The notes below the pieces were generated by a model. It was not told where the DNA came from, did not search any database, and saw nothing but the letters and a program-made list of their open reading frames with translations. Of a stretch of 64,000 nucleotides of DNA, positions 1-7,978 are shown one piece after another. The translations under genes and the position numbers were made by a program. How positions within the stretch are numbered: position 1 is the stretch's first letter; the number at the start of each line of letters is the position of its first letter. This DNA comes from JBFJKD01 sp041600415. GTDB lineage: Bacteria > Pseudomonadota > Gammaproteobacteria > Pseudomonadales > Porticoccaceae. The DNA lies in contig JBFIKF010000005.1 in assembly GCA_041600415.1 (NCBI GenBank), positions 1-64,000 on the forward strand, read 5' to 3'.

Positions 1-141
1 GAGATGGTAATGCCGGGAGACAACATTCAGATGACGGTGACGCTGATTGCTCCGATTGCGATGGAAGAAGGGTTGCGCTTTGCGATACGCGAAGGCGGCC
101 GCACGGTGGGTGCGGGCGTGGTGGCCAAAATTATTGCGTAA
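1..141 (+). CDS. tuf: Elongation factor Tu, C-terminal end (partial)
   Basis: The last 46 codons of EF-Tu, the GTPase that carries aminoacyl-tRNA to the ribosome. The frame is open from base 1. It reads the end of the third beta-barrel domain, with the family motif FAIREGGRTVGAGVV followed by the usual short tail and a TAA stop at 139-141. The rest of the gene lies outside the window. Its place just before rpsJ fits the str-S10 arrangement (rpsL-rpsG-fusA-tufA-rpsJ), but tufA cannot be told from tufB by this tail alone. Confidence 0.95.
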   Translation, partial: EMVMPGDNIQMTVTLIAPIAMEEGLRFAIREGGRTVGAGVVAKIIA

Positions 142-258
142 AGTGCTACTGCGGCGCTGTATGGCGGGTCAGGCCTGGGCTGGCTGATCGGTAAGGCCAT
201 CATCGATCCGGGCTGCTGAAAATAGAGGTTGCGACGGTCCGAAAGGTCCGTTATTTGC

Positions 259-287
259 TTGACACCATAGTGAGGCGACTATAGAAT
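259..287 (+). promoter_or_regulatory. Sigma70-type promoter of the S10 operon
   Basis: A perfect -35 box TTGACA (259-264) is separated by 17 bases from TAGAAT (282-287), which matches TATAAT at five of six positions. Transcription would start near 294, giving a leader of about 60 nt before rpsJ. No other strong promoter is visible between tuf and rpsJ, so this probably drives the whole ribosomal cluster. Confidence 0.75.
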
Positions 288-301
288 CTCGCCTCTTTTT
301 T
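272..301 (+). terminator. Intrinsic terminator after tuf, overlapping the rpsJ promoter
   Basis: A 7-bp perfect stem (GAGGCGA at 272-278 with TCGCCTC at 289-295) closes a 10-base loop and is followed by six T residues at 296-301. This is the form of a Rho-independent terminator for tuf. The loop contains the -10 box of the promoter that reads into rpsJ, so the same 30 bases appear to end one transcript and start the next. Confidence 0.65.
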
Positions 302-355
302 CCAAGGCTTCACGCGGATTGACCGTGGTGGGCGCAGAGTTGGAGTTCAGACTTA

Positions 356-667
356 ATGCAGGATCAGCGCATCAGAATACGCCTCAAGGCTTTTGATCAC
401 AGGCTGATCGACACCTCGACGCGGGAAATAGTTGAAACCGTAAAGCGCACCGGAGCGAAGATCCGCGGGCCGATTCCGCTGCCTACCAAGAAGGAGCGCT
501 TTACTATCCTGATTTCTCCGCACGTTAACAAGGATGCGCGAGATCAGTATGAAATTCGTACCCATAAACGCATGCTCGATATTATCGAGCCGACGGAAAA
601 AACCGTTGATGCGTTGATGAAGCTCGACCTGGCTGCTGGCGTAGATGTACAGATCAGTCTGGGTTGA
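356..667 (+). CDS. rpsJ: 30S ribosomal protein S10 (NusE)
   Basis: Small-subunit head protein of 103 residues, the family length. The same protein, as NusE, works with NusB in transcription antitermination. The start MQDQRIRIRLKAFDH and the motif GPIPLPTKKERFT are diagnostic. It is the first gene of the S10 operon, about 60 nt downstream of the predicted transcription start, with a 90-bp gap before rplC. Confidence 0.98.
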   Translation: MQDQRIRIRLKAFDHRLIDTSTREIVETVKRTGAKIRGPIPLPTKKERFTILISPHVNKDARDQYEIRTHKRMLDIIEPTEKTVDALMKLDLAAGVDVQISLG

Positions 668-757
668 TTAAAAGCCTGACCGGCATTTGTCGGCGGTGTA
701 ACGCCTTGAAATGGGCGGCCATAGCGGGTAACAGCCCCGTACACTAAGAGGTTCAAA

Positions 758-1396
758 ATGAGTGTTGGAATAGTCGGTCGCAAGTGCGGCATGAGTCGTG
801 TATTTACCGACGAGGGTGTCTCGATACCCGTAACGGTCATCGAAGCTGCGCCTAATCGTATTACCCAGATTAAAACCCCGGATATCGATGGTTACGCCGC
901 AGTGCAGGTTACTGCTGGCGCGCGTCGTGCGTCCCGCGTTAACAAGGCGGCGGCGGGACATTTTGCCAAGGCTGGCTCCGAAGCCGGTCGCGGTCTGTGG
1001 GAGTTTCGGCTCGACGGCAGCGATGAAAGTTTTGAGGTGGGCGGCACGATTGCTGTCGATCGCTTTCAGGCGGGCCAGATCGTCGATGTGTGTGGCACAT
1101 CCAAAGGTAAAGGTTTCGCCGGCGTAATCAAGCGCTGGAATTTCTCCATGCAGGATGCCACTCACGGTAATTCTCTGTCCCATCGCGCACCAGGCTCCAT
1201 TGGCCAGAACCAGTCTCCCGGTCGAGTTTTTCCCGGCAAAAAAATGGCTGGACAGATGGGTGCCGTGCGCAGCACCACGCAAAATCTCGAAGTGGTTCGG
1301 GTTGATCCCGAACGCAATTTAATACTGGTTAAAGGTGCCGTACCCGGCGCTCCAGGTGGCGACGTCATTGTGCGTCCGGCCGTAAAAAAGGCCTGA
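758..1396 (+). CDS. rplC: 50S ribosomal protein L3
   Basis: Early assembly protein of the large subunit, binding near the 3' end of 23S rRNA; 212 residues. It starts MSVGIVGRKCGMSRVF after an AAGAGG ribosome binding site. The loop GQNQSPGRVFPGKKMAG holds the glutamine that PrmB methylates in E. coli. Second gene of the S10 operon, 10 bp before rplD. Confidence 0.98.
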   Translation: MSVGIVGRKCGMSRVFTDEGVSIPVTVIEAAPNRITQIKTPDIDGYAAVQVTAGARRASRVNKAAAGHFAKAGSEAGRGLWEFRLDGSDESFEVGGTIAVDRFQAGQIVDVCGTSKGKGFAGVIKRWNFSMQDATHGNSLSHRAPGSIGQNQSPGRVFPGKKMAGQMGAVRSTTQNLEVVRVDPERNLILVKGAVPGAPGGDVIVRPAVKKA

Positions 1397-1406
1397 GGGG
1401 TAAACA

Positions 1407-2021
1407 ATGGAGCTGAACATAGCGACGCCCAAAGGTAGTAGCGGAACAGTAACGGTTTCCGATCGTACTTTTGGCAAAGAATTTAATCAGGACCTGGTGC
1501 ATCAGGCGGTCGTCGCCTATCAGGCGGGCGGGCGTCAGGGCACGCGGGCGCAGAAAAATCGCGCCGCGGTATCCGGTGGTGGCAAAAAGCCGTGGCGGCA
1601 GAAAGGTACTGGTCGCGCGCGGGCGGGTACCATCCGTAGCCCGCTGTGGCGCTCAGGGGGTGTCACGTTCGCTGCGAAACCACAGGATCATTCGCAAAAG
1701 CTTAATCGCAAAATGTACCGCGAGGCGCTGCGCTCTATTTTGTCAGAGCTGGCACGGCAGGATCGCCTGATTGTGGTGGAGTCGTTTGATATGGAGGCGC
1801 CGAAAACCAAGGGGCTGACACTCAAACTGGCAGAGTATGGCCTCGATAACGTGTTGATCGTGACTGAGAACGTGAACGAAAACCTGTATTTGTCGGCGCG
1901 CAATTTACATAAAGTCGACGTGCGCGATGCGACTGCAGCCGATCCAGTCAGCCTGATCGGGTTTGACAAGGTGCTGGTTACCGTACCGGCCCTGAAAAAA
2001 TTTGAGGAGATGCTGGGATGA
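1407..2021 (+). CDS. rplD: 50S ribosomal protein L4
   Basis: Large-subunit protein of 204 residues whose long basic loop lines the peptide exit tunnel (GGGKKPWRQKGTGRARAG is clear here). In E. coli L4 also represses its own operon by binding the S10 leader. The predicted leader in this genome is much shorter, so that control may differ. The stop overlaps the rplW start (ATGA), implying translational coupling. Confidence 0.98.
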   Translation: MELNIATPKGSSGTVTVSDRTFGKEFNQDLVHQAVVAYQAGGRQGTRAQKNRAAVSGGGKKPWRQKGTGRARAGTIRSPLWRSGGVTFAAKPQDHSQKLNRKMYREALRSILSELARQDRLIVVESFDMEAPKTKGLTLKLAEYGLDNVLIVTENVNENLYLSARNLHKVDVRDATAADPVSLIGFDKVLVTVPALKKFEEMLG

Positions 2022-2314
2022 ACGACGAACGCATCTTCAAGGTCCTGTTGGGCCCGGTGATTTCAGAAAAGGCGTCAAACGTCGCCGACAAAGCGAACCA
2101 GGTGGTGTTTAAAATTTCCCAGGATGCGACCAAGCGGGAAGTGAGGCGCGCGGTAGAGAAATTATTTGAAGTGCAGGTGATGGACGTGCGTGTCGCCAAT
2201 ATCAAGGGCAAGGTTAAATTGACCCGTAATGGTTTGGGGCGACGGTCCGACTGCAAGAAAGCTTACGTACGTCTGGCGCCAGGTCAAGATATTGACTTTG
2301 CGGCGGCTGAATAA
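2018..2314 (+). CDS. rplW: 50S ribosomal protein L23
   Basis: 98-residue protein at the rim of the exit tunnel, the docking site for trigger factor and SRP. It starts MNDERIFKVLLGPVISEKAS and carries the family pattern of an N-terminal helix followed by VFKISQDATKREVRRAVEKLF. It overlaps the end of rplD by 4 bp. Confidence 0.98.
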   Translation: MNDERIFKVLLGPVISEKASNVADKANQVVFKISQDATKREVRRAVEKLFEVQVMDVRVANIKGKVKLTRNGLGRRSDCKKAYVRLAPGQDIDFAAAE

Positions 2315-2326
2315 GGGGACGTTGTG

Positions 2327-3151
2327 ATGGCAGTAGTAAAGAGAAAACCCACCTCCCCTGGGCGCCGTTTTGTCGTCAGCGTGGTTAGCGCTGACCTGCA
2401 CAAGGGCGCGCCACACGCGCCGTTGCTGGACACCAATAAGAAATCCGGTGGTCGTAACAGCGCTGGACGCATCACCACCAGACATATTGGCGGCGGTCAC
2501 CGCCAGCACTATCGCATTATCGATTTCAAGCGCAATAAAGACGGTATTCTCGGCAACGTTGAGCGTCTGGAGTACGATCCAAACCGCACCGCGAATATTG
2601 CGCTCGTTTGTTACGCGGATGGCGAGCGGCGCTATATTATAGCGCCCAAGGGTCTGGTGGCGGGCAATGTGATTCAGTCCGGTCAACATGCCCCGATCAA
2701 GACGGGCAATACGTTGCCGCTGCGCAATATTCCGGTAGGCAGCGTGGTGCATTGTGTCGAGATGAAGCCGGGCAAGGGCGCACAGCTGGCGCGCAGTGCC
2801 GGTACTTCGGTACAGCTGGTGGCGCGCGAAGGTCAATATGCAACATTGCGTCTGCGCAGTGGCGAAATGCGCAAAGTGCCGTCTGAATGTCGAGCCACGA
2901 TCGGCGAAGTTTCCAATAGTGAACATAATCTACGTTCTTTGGGAAAGGCTGGCGCGACGCGCTGGCGCGGTGTGCGCCCAACAGTGCGCGGTGTCGCCAT
3001 GAACCCGGTGGATCACCCGCATGGTGGTGGTGAGGGTCGCACTTCGGGCGGCCGTCATCCGGTCACCCCGTGGGGTGTGCCGACCAAAGGCTACAAAACA
3101 CGTAAGAACAAGCGTACTGATAACATGATTGTCCGTCGACGTAACAAATAA
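2327..3151 (+). CDS. rplB: 50S ribosomal protein L2
   Basis: One of the most conserved large-subunit proteins, needed for subunit joining and peptidyl transferase structure; 274 residues. I start at ATG 2327 (MAVVKRKPTSPGRR), the family N-terminus, although an in-frame GTG lies one codon earlier. The C-terminal motif MNPVDHPHGGGEGRTSGGRH contains the conserved histidine near the catalytic centre. Located between rplW and rpsS. Confidence 0.98.
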   Translation: MAVVKRKPTSPGRRFVVSVVSADLHKGAPHAPLLDTNKKSGGRNSAGRITTRHIGGGHRQHYRIIDFKRNKDGILGNVERLEYDPNRTANIALVCYADGERRYIIAPKGLVAGNVIQSGQHAPIKTGNTLPLRNIPVGSVVHCVEMKPGKGAQLARSAGTSVQLVAREGQYATLRLRSGEMRKVPSECRATIGEVSNSEHNLRSLGKAGATRWRGVRPTVRGVAMNPVDHPHGGGEGRTSGGRHPVTPWGVPTKGYKTRKNKRTDNMIVRRRNK

Positions 3152-3177
3152 CGACGACCAGTGAAGAGGAATTACTA

Positions 3178-3453
3178 GTGCCACGTTCCCTGAAAAAAGG
3201 CCCCTTTGTCGACCTGCATTTAATGAGCAAGGTTGAAGTAGCGGTACAAAGCAGCGATCGTAGACCCATCAAGACCTGGTCGCGTCGCTCCATGATATTA
3301 CCGCAAATGGTGGGTACCACTATTGCGATTCATAATGGTCGCCAGCATGTGCCGATTCTGATCTCGGAAGAGATGGTAGGCCACAAACTGGGCGAATTTG
3401 CGCCGACACGGACCTTTCGTGGTCACGTGGCGGACAAAAAAGCTAAACGCTAG
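3178..3453 (+). CDS. rpsS: 30S ribosomal protein S19
   Basis: 91-residue protein of the 30S head that forms a complex with S13. It starts at a GTG codon (MPRSLKKGPFVDLHL) after AGAGGAATT. The motif GHKLGEFAPTRTFRGHV is typical. It lies 26 bp after rplB and 21 bp before rplV. Confidence 0.98.
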   Translation: MPRSLKKGPFVDLHLMSKVEVAVQSSDRRPIKTWSRRSMILPQMVGTTIAIHNGRQHVPILISEEMVGHKLGEFAPTRTFRGHVADKKAKR

Positions 3454-3474
3454 GTGCGGACGAGGTAACTAACG

Positions 3475-3807
3475 GTGGAAGTAGCAGCGGTATTACGCAA
3501 AGCCAGATTGTCGCCCCAAAAGGCACGGCTGGTAGCTGACCAGGTACGAGGTAAGCCGGTAGAAGAGGCACTCGACATTCTGGCATTCAGTAACAAGAAG
3601 GGTGCCGAGATTGTTAAAAAGGTGCTTGAGTCAGCGATTGCCAATGCCGAGCACAATGAAGGTGCCGACGTTGATGAGTTGAAGGTGTCGACAGTTTTTG
3701 TCGATGAAGGCGCGATACTGAAGCGTATCAAGCCGCGAGCAAAAGGGCGCGCGGATCGGATTTTCAAGCGCACCTGCCATATTACTGTCAAAGTTGCCGA
3801 CCAGTAA
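3475..3807 (+). CDS. rplV: 50S ribosomal protein L22
   Basis: Exit-tunnel protein of 110 residues whose beta-hairpin reaches the macrolide-binding constriction. The start is GTG at 3475 (MEVAAVLRKARLSPQKARLV). The C-terminal hairpin motif RAKGRADRIFKRTCHITV is conserved. Expected position between rpsS and rpsC. Confidence 0.98.
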   Translation: MEVAAVLRKARLSPQKARLVADQVRGKPVEEALDILAFSNKKGAEIVKKVLESAIANAEHNEGADVDELKVSTVFVDEGAILKRIKPRAKGRADRIFKRTCHITVKVADQ

Positions 3808-3830
3808 GGCAAGGGTTTAGGAGCCGCTAC

Positions 3831-4493
3831 ATGGGTCAGAAAGTACATCCAACAGGCATACGTCTGGGTATTACCAAGAAACACACGTCGATCTGGTATG
3901 CCAATAGTAAAGATTATGCCGACAGGCTTAATTCGGATTTGCAGGTGCGTGCACTGCTGCAAAAGAAACTGGCGCATGCGTCGGTCAGCCGGGTGGACAT
4001 AGAGCGACCATCTGCTTCTGCGAAAATCACGATTCATACGGCGCGCCCTGGAATCGTGATTGGCAAGAAAGGTGAAGACGTCGACAAGTTGCGTGCCGAG
4101 GTGTCCGCCAAGATGGGCGTGCCGGTGCACATAAATATTGAAGAAATTCGCAAACCAGATCTGGATGCTACTCTGGTTGCACAAAGTATCGCGCAGCAGC
4201 TGGAGCGTCGGGTGATGTTTCGCCGCGCCATCAAGCGCGCCGTACAAAACGCAATGCGCCAGGGCGCCAAGGGCGTGAAAATACAAATTGGTGGACGCTT
4301 GAACGGCGCTGAGATAGCGCGTACCGAATGGCAACGGGAAGGCCGGGTGCCATTGCACACGCTGCGCGCAGATATCGACTATGCGACAGCGGAAGCGCTC
4401 ACCACGTACGGCATCATCGGCGTCAAAGTATGGGTTTTTAAGGGTGAAATGCTGGGCGGCGAAGAAGCCGAATCAACTTCCACCAAGAAATGA
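3831..4493 (+). CDS. rpsC: 30S ribosomal protein S3
   Basis: Protein of the 30S head that lines the mRNA entry site; 220 residues. It starts MGQKVHPTGIRLGITKKH. A KH domain is seen around residues 40-110, with the loop GIVIGKKGEDV, and the C-terminal domain holds GVKIQIGGRLNGAEIARTEW. Same operon, 23 bp after rplV. Confidence 0.98.
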   Translation: MGQKVHPTGIRLGITKKHTSIWYANSKDYADRLNSDLQVRALLQKKLAHASVSRVDIERPSASAKITIHTARPGIVIGKKGEDVDKLRAEVSAKMGVPVHINIEEIRKPDLDATLVAQSIAQQLERRVMFRRAIKRAVQNAMRQGAKGVKIQIGGRLNGAEIARTEWQREGRVPLHTLRADIDYATAEALTTYGIIGVKVWVFKGEMLGGEEAESTSTKK

Positions 4494-4516
4494 TTTGAGG
4501 ATAAGGGCTGAGCGAC

Positions 4517-4930
4517 ATGCTGCAACCAAAACGTACGAAGTACCGCAAGCAACACAAGGGCCGTAACCGGGGCTTGGCCGTGCGTGGCAGCAAGGTTAGT
4601 TTTGGAGAATTTGGCCTCAAGGCGGAAATTCGCGGCCGCCTGACCGCGCGTCAGATCGAAGCGGCGCGCCGGGCGATGACGCGCCATGTAAAACGTAGTG
4701 GAAAAATCTGGATTCGAGTATTTCCCGATAAGCCGATAACCAAAAAACCACTCGAAGTGCGTATGGGTAAGGGTAAAGGCAACGTTGAATATTGGGTAGC
4801 CCTGGTTCAGCCCGGCACCATGCTCTACGAAATGGAAGGTGTTTCGGAGCAAATCGCGCGGGAGGCTTTTGCCCTGGCAGCGGCCAAATTACCTATTCAA
4901 ACTATTTTTGTTAAACGGTCGGTGATGTGA
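4517..4930 (+). CDS. rplP: 50S ribosomal protein L16
   Basis: 137-residue protein near the tRNA A-site of the large subunit. It starts MLQPKRTKYRKQHKGRNRG. The motif MGKGKGNVEYWVALVQPG contains the arginine-proximal loop typical of bacterial L16. Its TGA stop shares one base with the ATG of rpmC. Confidence 0.98.
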   Translation: MLQPKRTKYRKQHKGRNRGLAVRGSKVSFGEFGLKAEIRGRLTARQIEAARRAMTRHVKRSGKIWIRVFPDKPITKKPLEVRMGKGKGNVEYWVALVQPGTMLYEMEGVSEQIAREAFALAAAKLPIQTIFVKRSVM

Positions 4931-5121
4931 TGCAGGCAACTGAATTGCGAGAAAAATCTCCGGAAGAGCTGAACAAAGAATTGCGTGCGCAGCTGGAAAA
5001 ACAGTTTCGCCTACGTATGAAGCGTTCCACCGGGCAGCTCAACGAGACCCACGAACTGCGTAACACGCGGCGCACGATTGCGCGTATAAAAACCGTGTTG
5101 AACGCAAAGGCAGGAAGTTGA
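4930..5121 (+). CDS. rpmC: 50S ribosomal protein L29
   Basis: Short helical protein of 63 residues next to L23 at the tunnel exit. I start at ATG 4930 (MQATELREKSPEELNKEL), overlapping the rplP stop as TGATG. A GTG three bases earlier would add one residue. It ends one base before rpsQ. Confidence 0.97.
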   Translation: MQATELREKSPEELNKELRAQLEKQFRLRMKRSTGQLNETHELRNTRRTIARIKTVLNAKAGS

Positions 5122-5122
5122 T

Positions 5123-5383
5123 ATGACGGAAAAAACAGCACGCACGCTGTCTGGACGGGTGGTAAGTGACAAGATGGACAAGACCATTACCGTGTTGGTG
5201 GAACGCCGTGTACGGCATGCGGTGTACGGCAAGATCATCAACCGGTCAACCAAAATCAAGGCCCACGATGGCGATAACCAATGTCGCATCGGGGATACAG
5301 TGAGCATCGCCGAAACCCGCCCGTTGTCGAAGACTAAATCGTGGACGTTGGTGGATATCGTCGAACGTGCCGCTGAAGTATGA
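5123..5383 (+). CDS. rpsQ: 30S ribosomal protein S17
   Basis: OB-fold protein of 86 residues that binds 16S rRNA early in assembly. It reads MTEKTARTLSGRVVSDKMDK, then RRVRHAVYGKIINRSTK and GDTVSIAETRPLSKTK, all family signatures. It is the last gene of the classical S10 operon. Only 37 bp separate it from rplN, with no terminator visible, so spc is probably cotranscribed. Confidence 0.98.
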   Translation: MTEKTARTLSGRVVSDKMDKTITVLVERRVRHAVYGKIINRSTKIKAHDGDNQCRIGDTVSIAETRPLSKTKSWTLVDIVERAAEV

Positions 5384-5420
5384 CAACGGTCGGCACTGAC
5401 AGAGTTTTCGGAGCGCAACG

Positions 5421-5789
5421 ATGATACAAACACAGAGTTACCTTGATGTGGCGGATAACAGTGGCGCGCGTCGTGTCATGTGTATCAAAGTTCTGGGCGG
5501 TTCGCATCGCCGTTATGCGCGGGTTGGCGACATCATCAAGGTGACTGTCAAAGAGGCTATTCCCCGTGGCAAAGTGAAAAAAGGCCAGGTGATGAATGCG
5601 GTGGTGGTGCGTACCAAAAAAGGTGTGCGGCGCTCAGATGGCAGTTTGATCAAGTTTGACGATAACGCTGCTGTGTTGTTAAACGCACAGATGGCACCGA
5701 TAGGGACGCGTATTTTCGGGCCCGTAACGCGCGAGTTACGCGGTGAGCGTTTTATGAAAATTATCTCTCTGGCACCTGAAGTTATTTAG
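5421..5789 (+). CDS. rplN: 50S ribosomal protein L14
   Basis: 122-residue protein at the subunit interface, contacting 16S helix 14. It starts MIQTQSYLDVADNSGARRVM and carries VKKGQVMNAVVVRTKKGVRR. First gene of the classical spc operon. I see no convincing promoter in the 37 bp in front of it. Confidence 0.98.
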   Translation: MIQTQSYLDVADNSGARRVMCIKVLGGSHRRYARVGDIIKVTVKEAIPRGKVKKGQVMNAVVVRTKKGVRRSDGSLIKFDDNAAVLLNAQMAPIGTRIFGPVTRELRGERFMKIISLAPEVI

Positions 5790-5808
5790 GTCGGAGGAGG
5801 CAAAGAAG

Positions 5809-6132
5809 ATGGCGATGAGGAAAATCAAGCGCGATGACGAAGTTATCGTGATTGCGGGCCGGGATAAGGGCAAGCGCGGCAAGGTGTTGCGGGTGCTGGC
5901 TGACAATAAACTGTTGGTAGCTGGCGTGCAAATGGTGAAGAAGCACCAGAAACCTAATCCGCAAATGGGCGTGCCCGGCGGGATCGTGGAAAAAGAAGCA
6001 CCGATACAGCTGTCCAACGTGGCGCTGTTCAATGCTGCCACGAGCAAGGGTGATCGAGTTGGGTTCAAGGTGCTTGAAAGTGGTAAAAAAATACGTGTGT
6101 TCAAGTCCAGCGGCGAAGCTGTCGACGCCTAA
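5809..6132 (+). CDS. rplX: 50S ribosomal protein L24
   Basis: Assembly-initiator protein of the large subunit with a KOW motif (residues about 8-35: DEVIVIAGRDKGKRGKVLRV); 107 residues. A strong GGAGG ribosome binding site precedes ATG 5809 by about 10 bases. A second ATG two codons later is possible. It sits between rplN and rplE. Confidence 0.97.
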   Translation: MAMRKIKRDDEVIVIAGRDKGKRGKVLRVLADNKLLVAGVQMVKKHQKPNPQMGVPGGIVEKEAPIQLSNVALFNAATSKGDRVGFKVLESGKKIRVFKSSGEAVDA

Positions 6133-6146
6133 CAGGATGAACTGAA

Positions 6147-6686
6147 ATGGCAAGGCTGAAAGAGTTATATCAAAGTGAAATCGCACCCGGGCTCCAGCAG
6201 GAGCTCGGGCTGAAGAATGTGATGGAGATTCCGCGCATCACCAAAGTTACCCTGAACATGGGGGTCGGTGAGGCGCTGGCAGACAAGAAAGTGCTGGAAA
6301 ATGCGGTCGCCGAGATGCAGTTAATTGCCGGTCAGAAGCCGGTAGTGACCAAAGCGCGTAAATCAATCGCAGCGTTCAAGGTGCGCGAGGGCTGGCCAAT
6401 TGGTTGCAAGGTAACGCTGCGCGGCGAACGCATGTACGAATTTCTTGAGCGTCTCGTGAGCATTGCGATACCGCGTATTCGCGATTTCCGCGGGATTAGC
6501 GCGAAATCATTTGACGGGCGCGGAAATTTTGCGATGGGTGTCACCGAGCAGATTATTTTTCCAGAAATTGACTACGACAAAATCGACAAGTTGCGTGGTC
6601 TGGATATCACGATTACCACGACTGCGCGCAATAACGACGAAGGTCGTGCGTTACTGCGTGCATTTAATTTCCCGTTGAAGGGTTGA
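6147..6686 (+). CDS. rplE: 50S ribosomal protein L5
   Basis: 5S rRNA-binding protein of the central protuberance; 179 residues. Family motifs LNMGVGEALADKKVLENAV, KVRIGWP-like KVREGWPIGCKVTLRG and RIRDFRGIS are present. It ends in FNFPLKG, as usual. Located 14 bp after rplX and 9 bp before rpsN. Confidence 0.98.
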   Translation: MARLKELYQSEIAPGLQQELGLKNVMEIPRITKVTLNMGVGEALADKKVLENAVAEMQLIAGQKPVVTKARKSIAAFKVREGWPIGCKVTLRGERMYEFLERLVSIAIPRIRDFRGISAKSFDGRGNFAMGVTEQIIFPEIDYDKIDKLRGLDITITTTARNNDEGRALLRAFNFPLKG

Positions 6687-6695
6687 GGTCGAACG

Positions 6696-7001
6696 ATGGC
6701 AAAAACATCGATGGTTGAGCGCGAAAAAAATCGCACCAAAATTGTGGCGCGTTATGCAGTAAAACGCGCCCAACTGAAAGCTATTATCAAAGACGTTAAT
6801 GTCGGTGATGAGGAGCGTTGGGAAGCACAGGTTAAATTGCAGAAGTTACCGCGCGACGCCAGCCCGGTACGTCAGCGCAATCGCTGCCGCATTACCGGAC
6901 GCTCCCGCGGCGTGTATCGTAAATTCGGTCTGTGCCGAAATAAACTGCGCGAAGCCGCTATGCGTGGCGACGTGCCTGGCCTGGTTAAGGCCAGCTGGTG
7001 A
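6696..7001 (+). CDS. rpsN: 30S ribosomal protein S14, zinc-free long form
   Basis: 101-residue S14 of the 30S head. The C-terminal half reads RCRITGRSRGVYRKFGLCRN. The two CxxC pairs of the zinc form are absent, so this is the long zinc-independent type usual in gammaproteobacteria. It lies between rplE and rpsH. Confidence 0.98.
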   Translation: MAKTSMVEREKNRTKIVARYAVKRAQLKAIIKDVNVGDEERWEAQVKLQKLPRDASPVRQRNRCRITGRSRGVYRKFGLCRNKLREAAMRGDVPGLVKASW

Positions 7002-7026
7002 GCGAGCCCAAGAGGAACAATTTGCC

Positions 7027-7419
7027 ATGAGTATGCAAGATTCTGTCGCCGATATGCTGACTCGTATTCGCAACGCCCACGCACGTAACCGTGATGCGGT
7101 TACTATGCCGACTTCTAAATTAAAGGTGGCGCTTGCGCAGGTGTTGCAGGACGAAGGCTATATTGTGGGATTTAGTGTAAGCGAAGGAGCTAAACCGGAG
7201 CTGACGATCAGCTTGAAGTATTTTGAAGGTCGGCCAGTTATTGCGGAAATAAACCGTTATAGCCGACCAGGCCTGCGCCGGTACGCGCACGCCGATAAAT
7301 TACCCCAGGTGCGCGGTGGTCTGGGTATCGCGGTAGTGTCGACCAGCCAGGGTGTTATGACGGATCGCGCAGCGCGCGCGGCCGGTGTTGGTGGTGAGGT
7401 GCTCTGCACAGTTTTTTAA
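7027..7419 (+). CDS. rpsH: 30S ribosomal protein S8
   Basis: 130-residue protein binding 16S helix 21. In E. coli it also represses the spc operon by binding the rplE leader. The frame is open far upstream, but the family start MSMQDSVADMLTRIRNAHAR fixes the ATG at 7027, after AGAGGAACAATTTGCC. The C-terminus GVMTDRAARAAGVGGEVLCT is typical. Confidence 0.98.
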   Translation: MSMQDSVADMLTRIRNAHARNRDAVTMPTSKLKVALAQVLQDEGYIVGFSVSEGAKPELTISLKYFEGRPVIAEINRYSRPGLRRYAHADKLPQVRGGLGIAVVSTSQGVMTDRAARAAGVGGEVLCTVF

Positions 7420-7432
7420 CGGGATTGATCGA

Positions 7433-7966
7433 ATGTCTAGAGTAGCAAAAAATCCGGTGGCGATACCTAAAGGCGTTGAGGTCCGGCTCAGTGGTAGCGA
7501 TATTTCCGTCAAGGGAAGCCTGGGCCAGCTATCCATGAGCGTGCATCCTGGCGTCGACATACAGCAGGGCGACAGTGTTTTGACGTTTGCAGCGAAGGAC
7601 GGTGCCCCAATTTCAAAGGCGCTCGCCGGAACGTTGCGCACCCTTGTGAATAATATGGTGGTGGGTGTCAGTCAAGGGTTCGAGAAGAAATTGCAGCTGG
7701 TCGGGGTAGGCTATCGCGCTCAGGCTCAGGGTAAAAAATTGAATTTGACCCTGGGTTTTTCCCATCCGGTAGAGTATGCAATGCCAGACGGCGTGACGGT
7801 CGAAACTCCCAGTCAGACTGAGGTGGTGCTACGCGCAGCCAATCGGCAATTGTTGGGACAGGTTGCTTCCGAAATACGCGCGTTCCGTCCACCAGAGCCC
7901 TATAAAGGCAAAGGGGTTCGTTATGCGGACGAATTTGTGCGTCGCAAAGAAGCCAAGAAAAAGTAA
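7433..7966 (+). CDS. rplF: 50S ribosomal protein L6
   Basis: 177-residue protein with two similar domains, near the factor-binding site. The start at ATG 7433 (MSRVAKNPVAIPKGVEV) matches the family; the open frame extends upstream into rpsH. The C-terminal motif EIRAFRPPEPYKGKGVRYAD is the L6 signature. Confidence 0.98.
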   Translation: MSRVAKNPVAIPKGVEVRLSGSDISVKGSLGQLSMSVHPGVDIQQGDSVLTFAAKDGAPISKALAGTLRTLVNNMVVGVSQGFEKKLQLVGVGYRAQAQGKKLNLTLGFSHPVEYAMPDGVTVETPSQTEVVLRAANRQLLGQVASEIRAFRPPEPYKGKGVRYADEFVRRKEAKKK

Positions 7967-7978
7967 CAGGTACAGGAT

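Noticed and set aside
142..355. tRNA gene between tuf and rpsJ
   Set aside because: I looked for a cloverleaf and a TTCGANTC-type loop and found none. Only the promoter/terminator structure is supported.
3450..4358. 302-codon open frame opposite rplV-rpsC
   Set aside because: Antisense to two certain ribosomal protein genes. No recognisable protein features.
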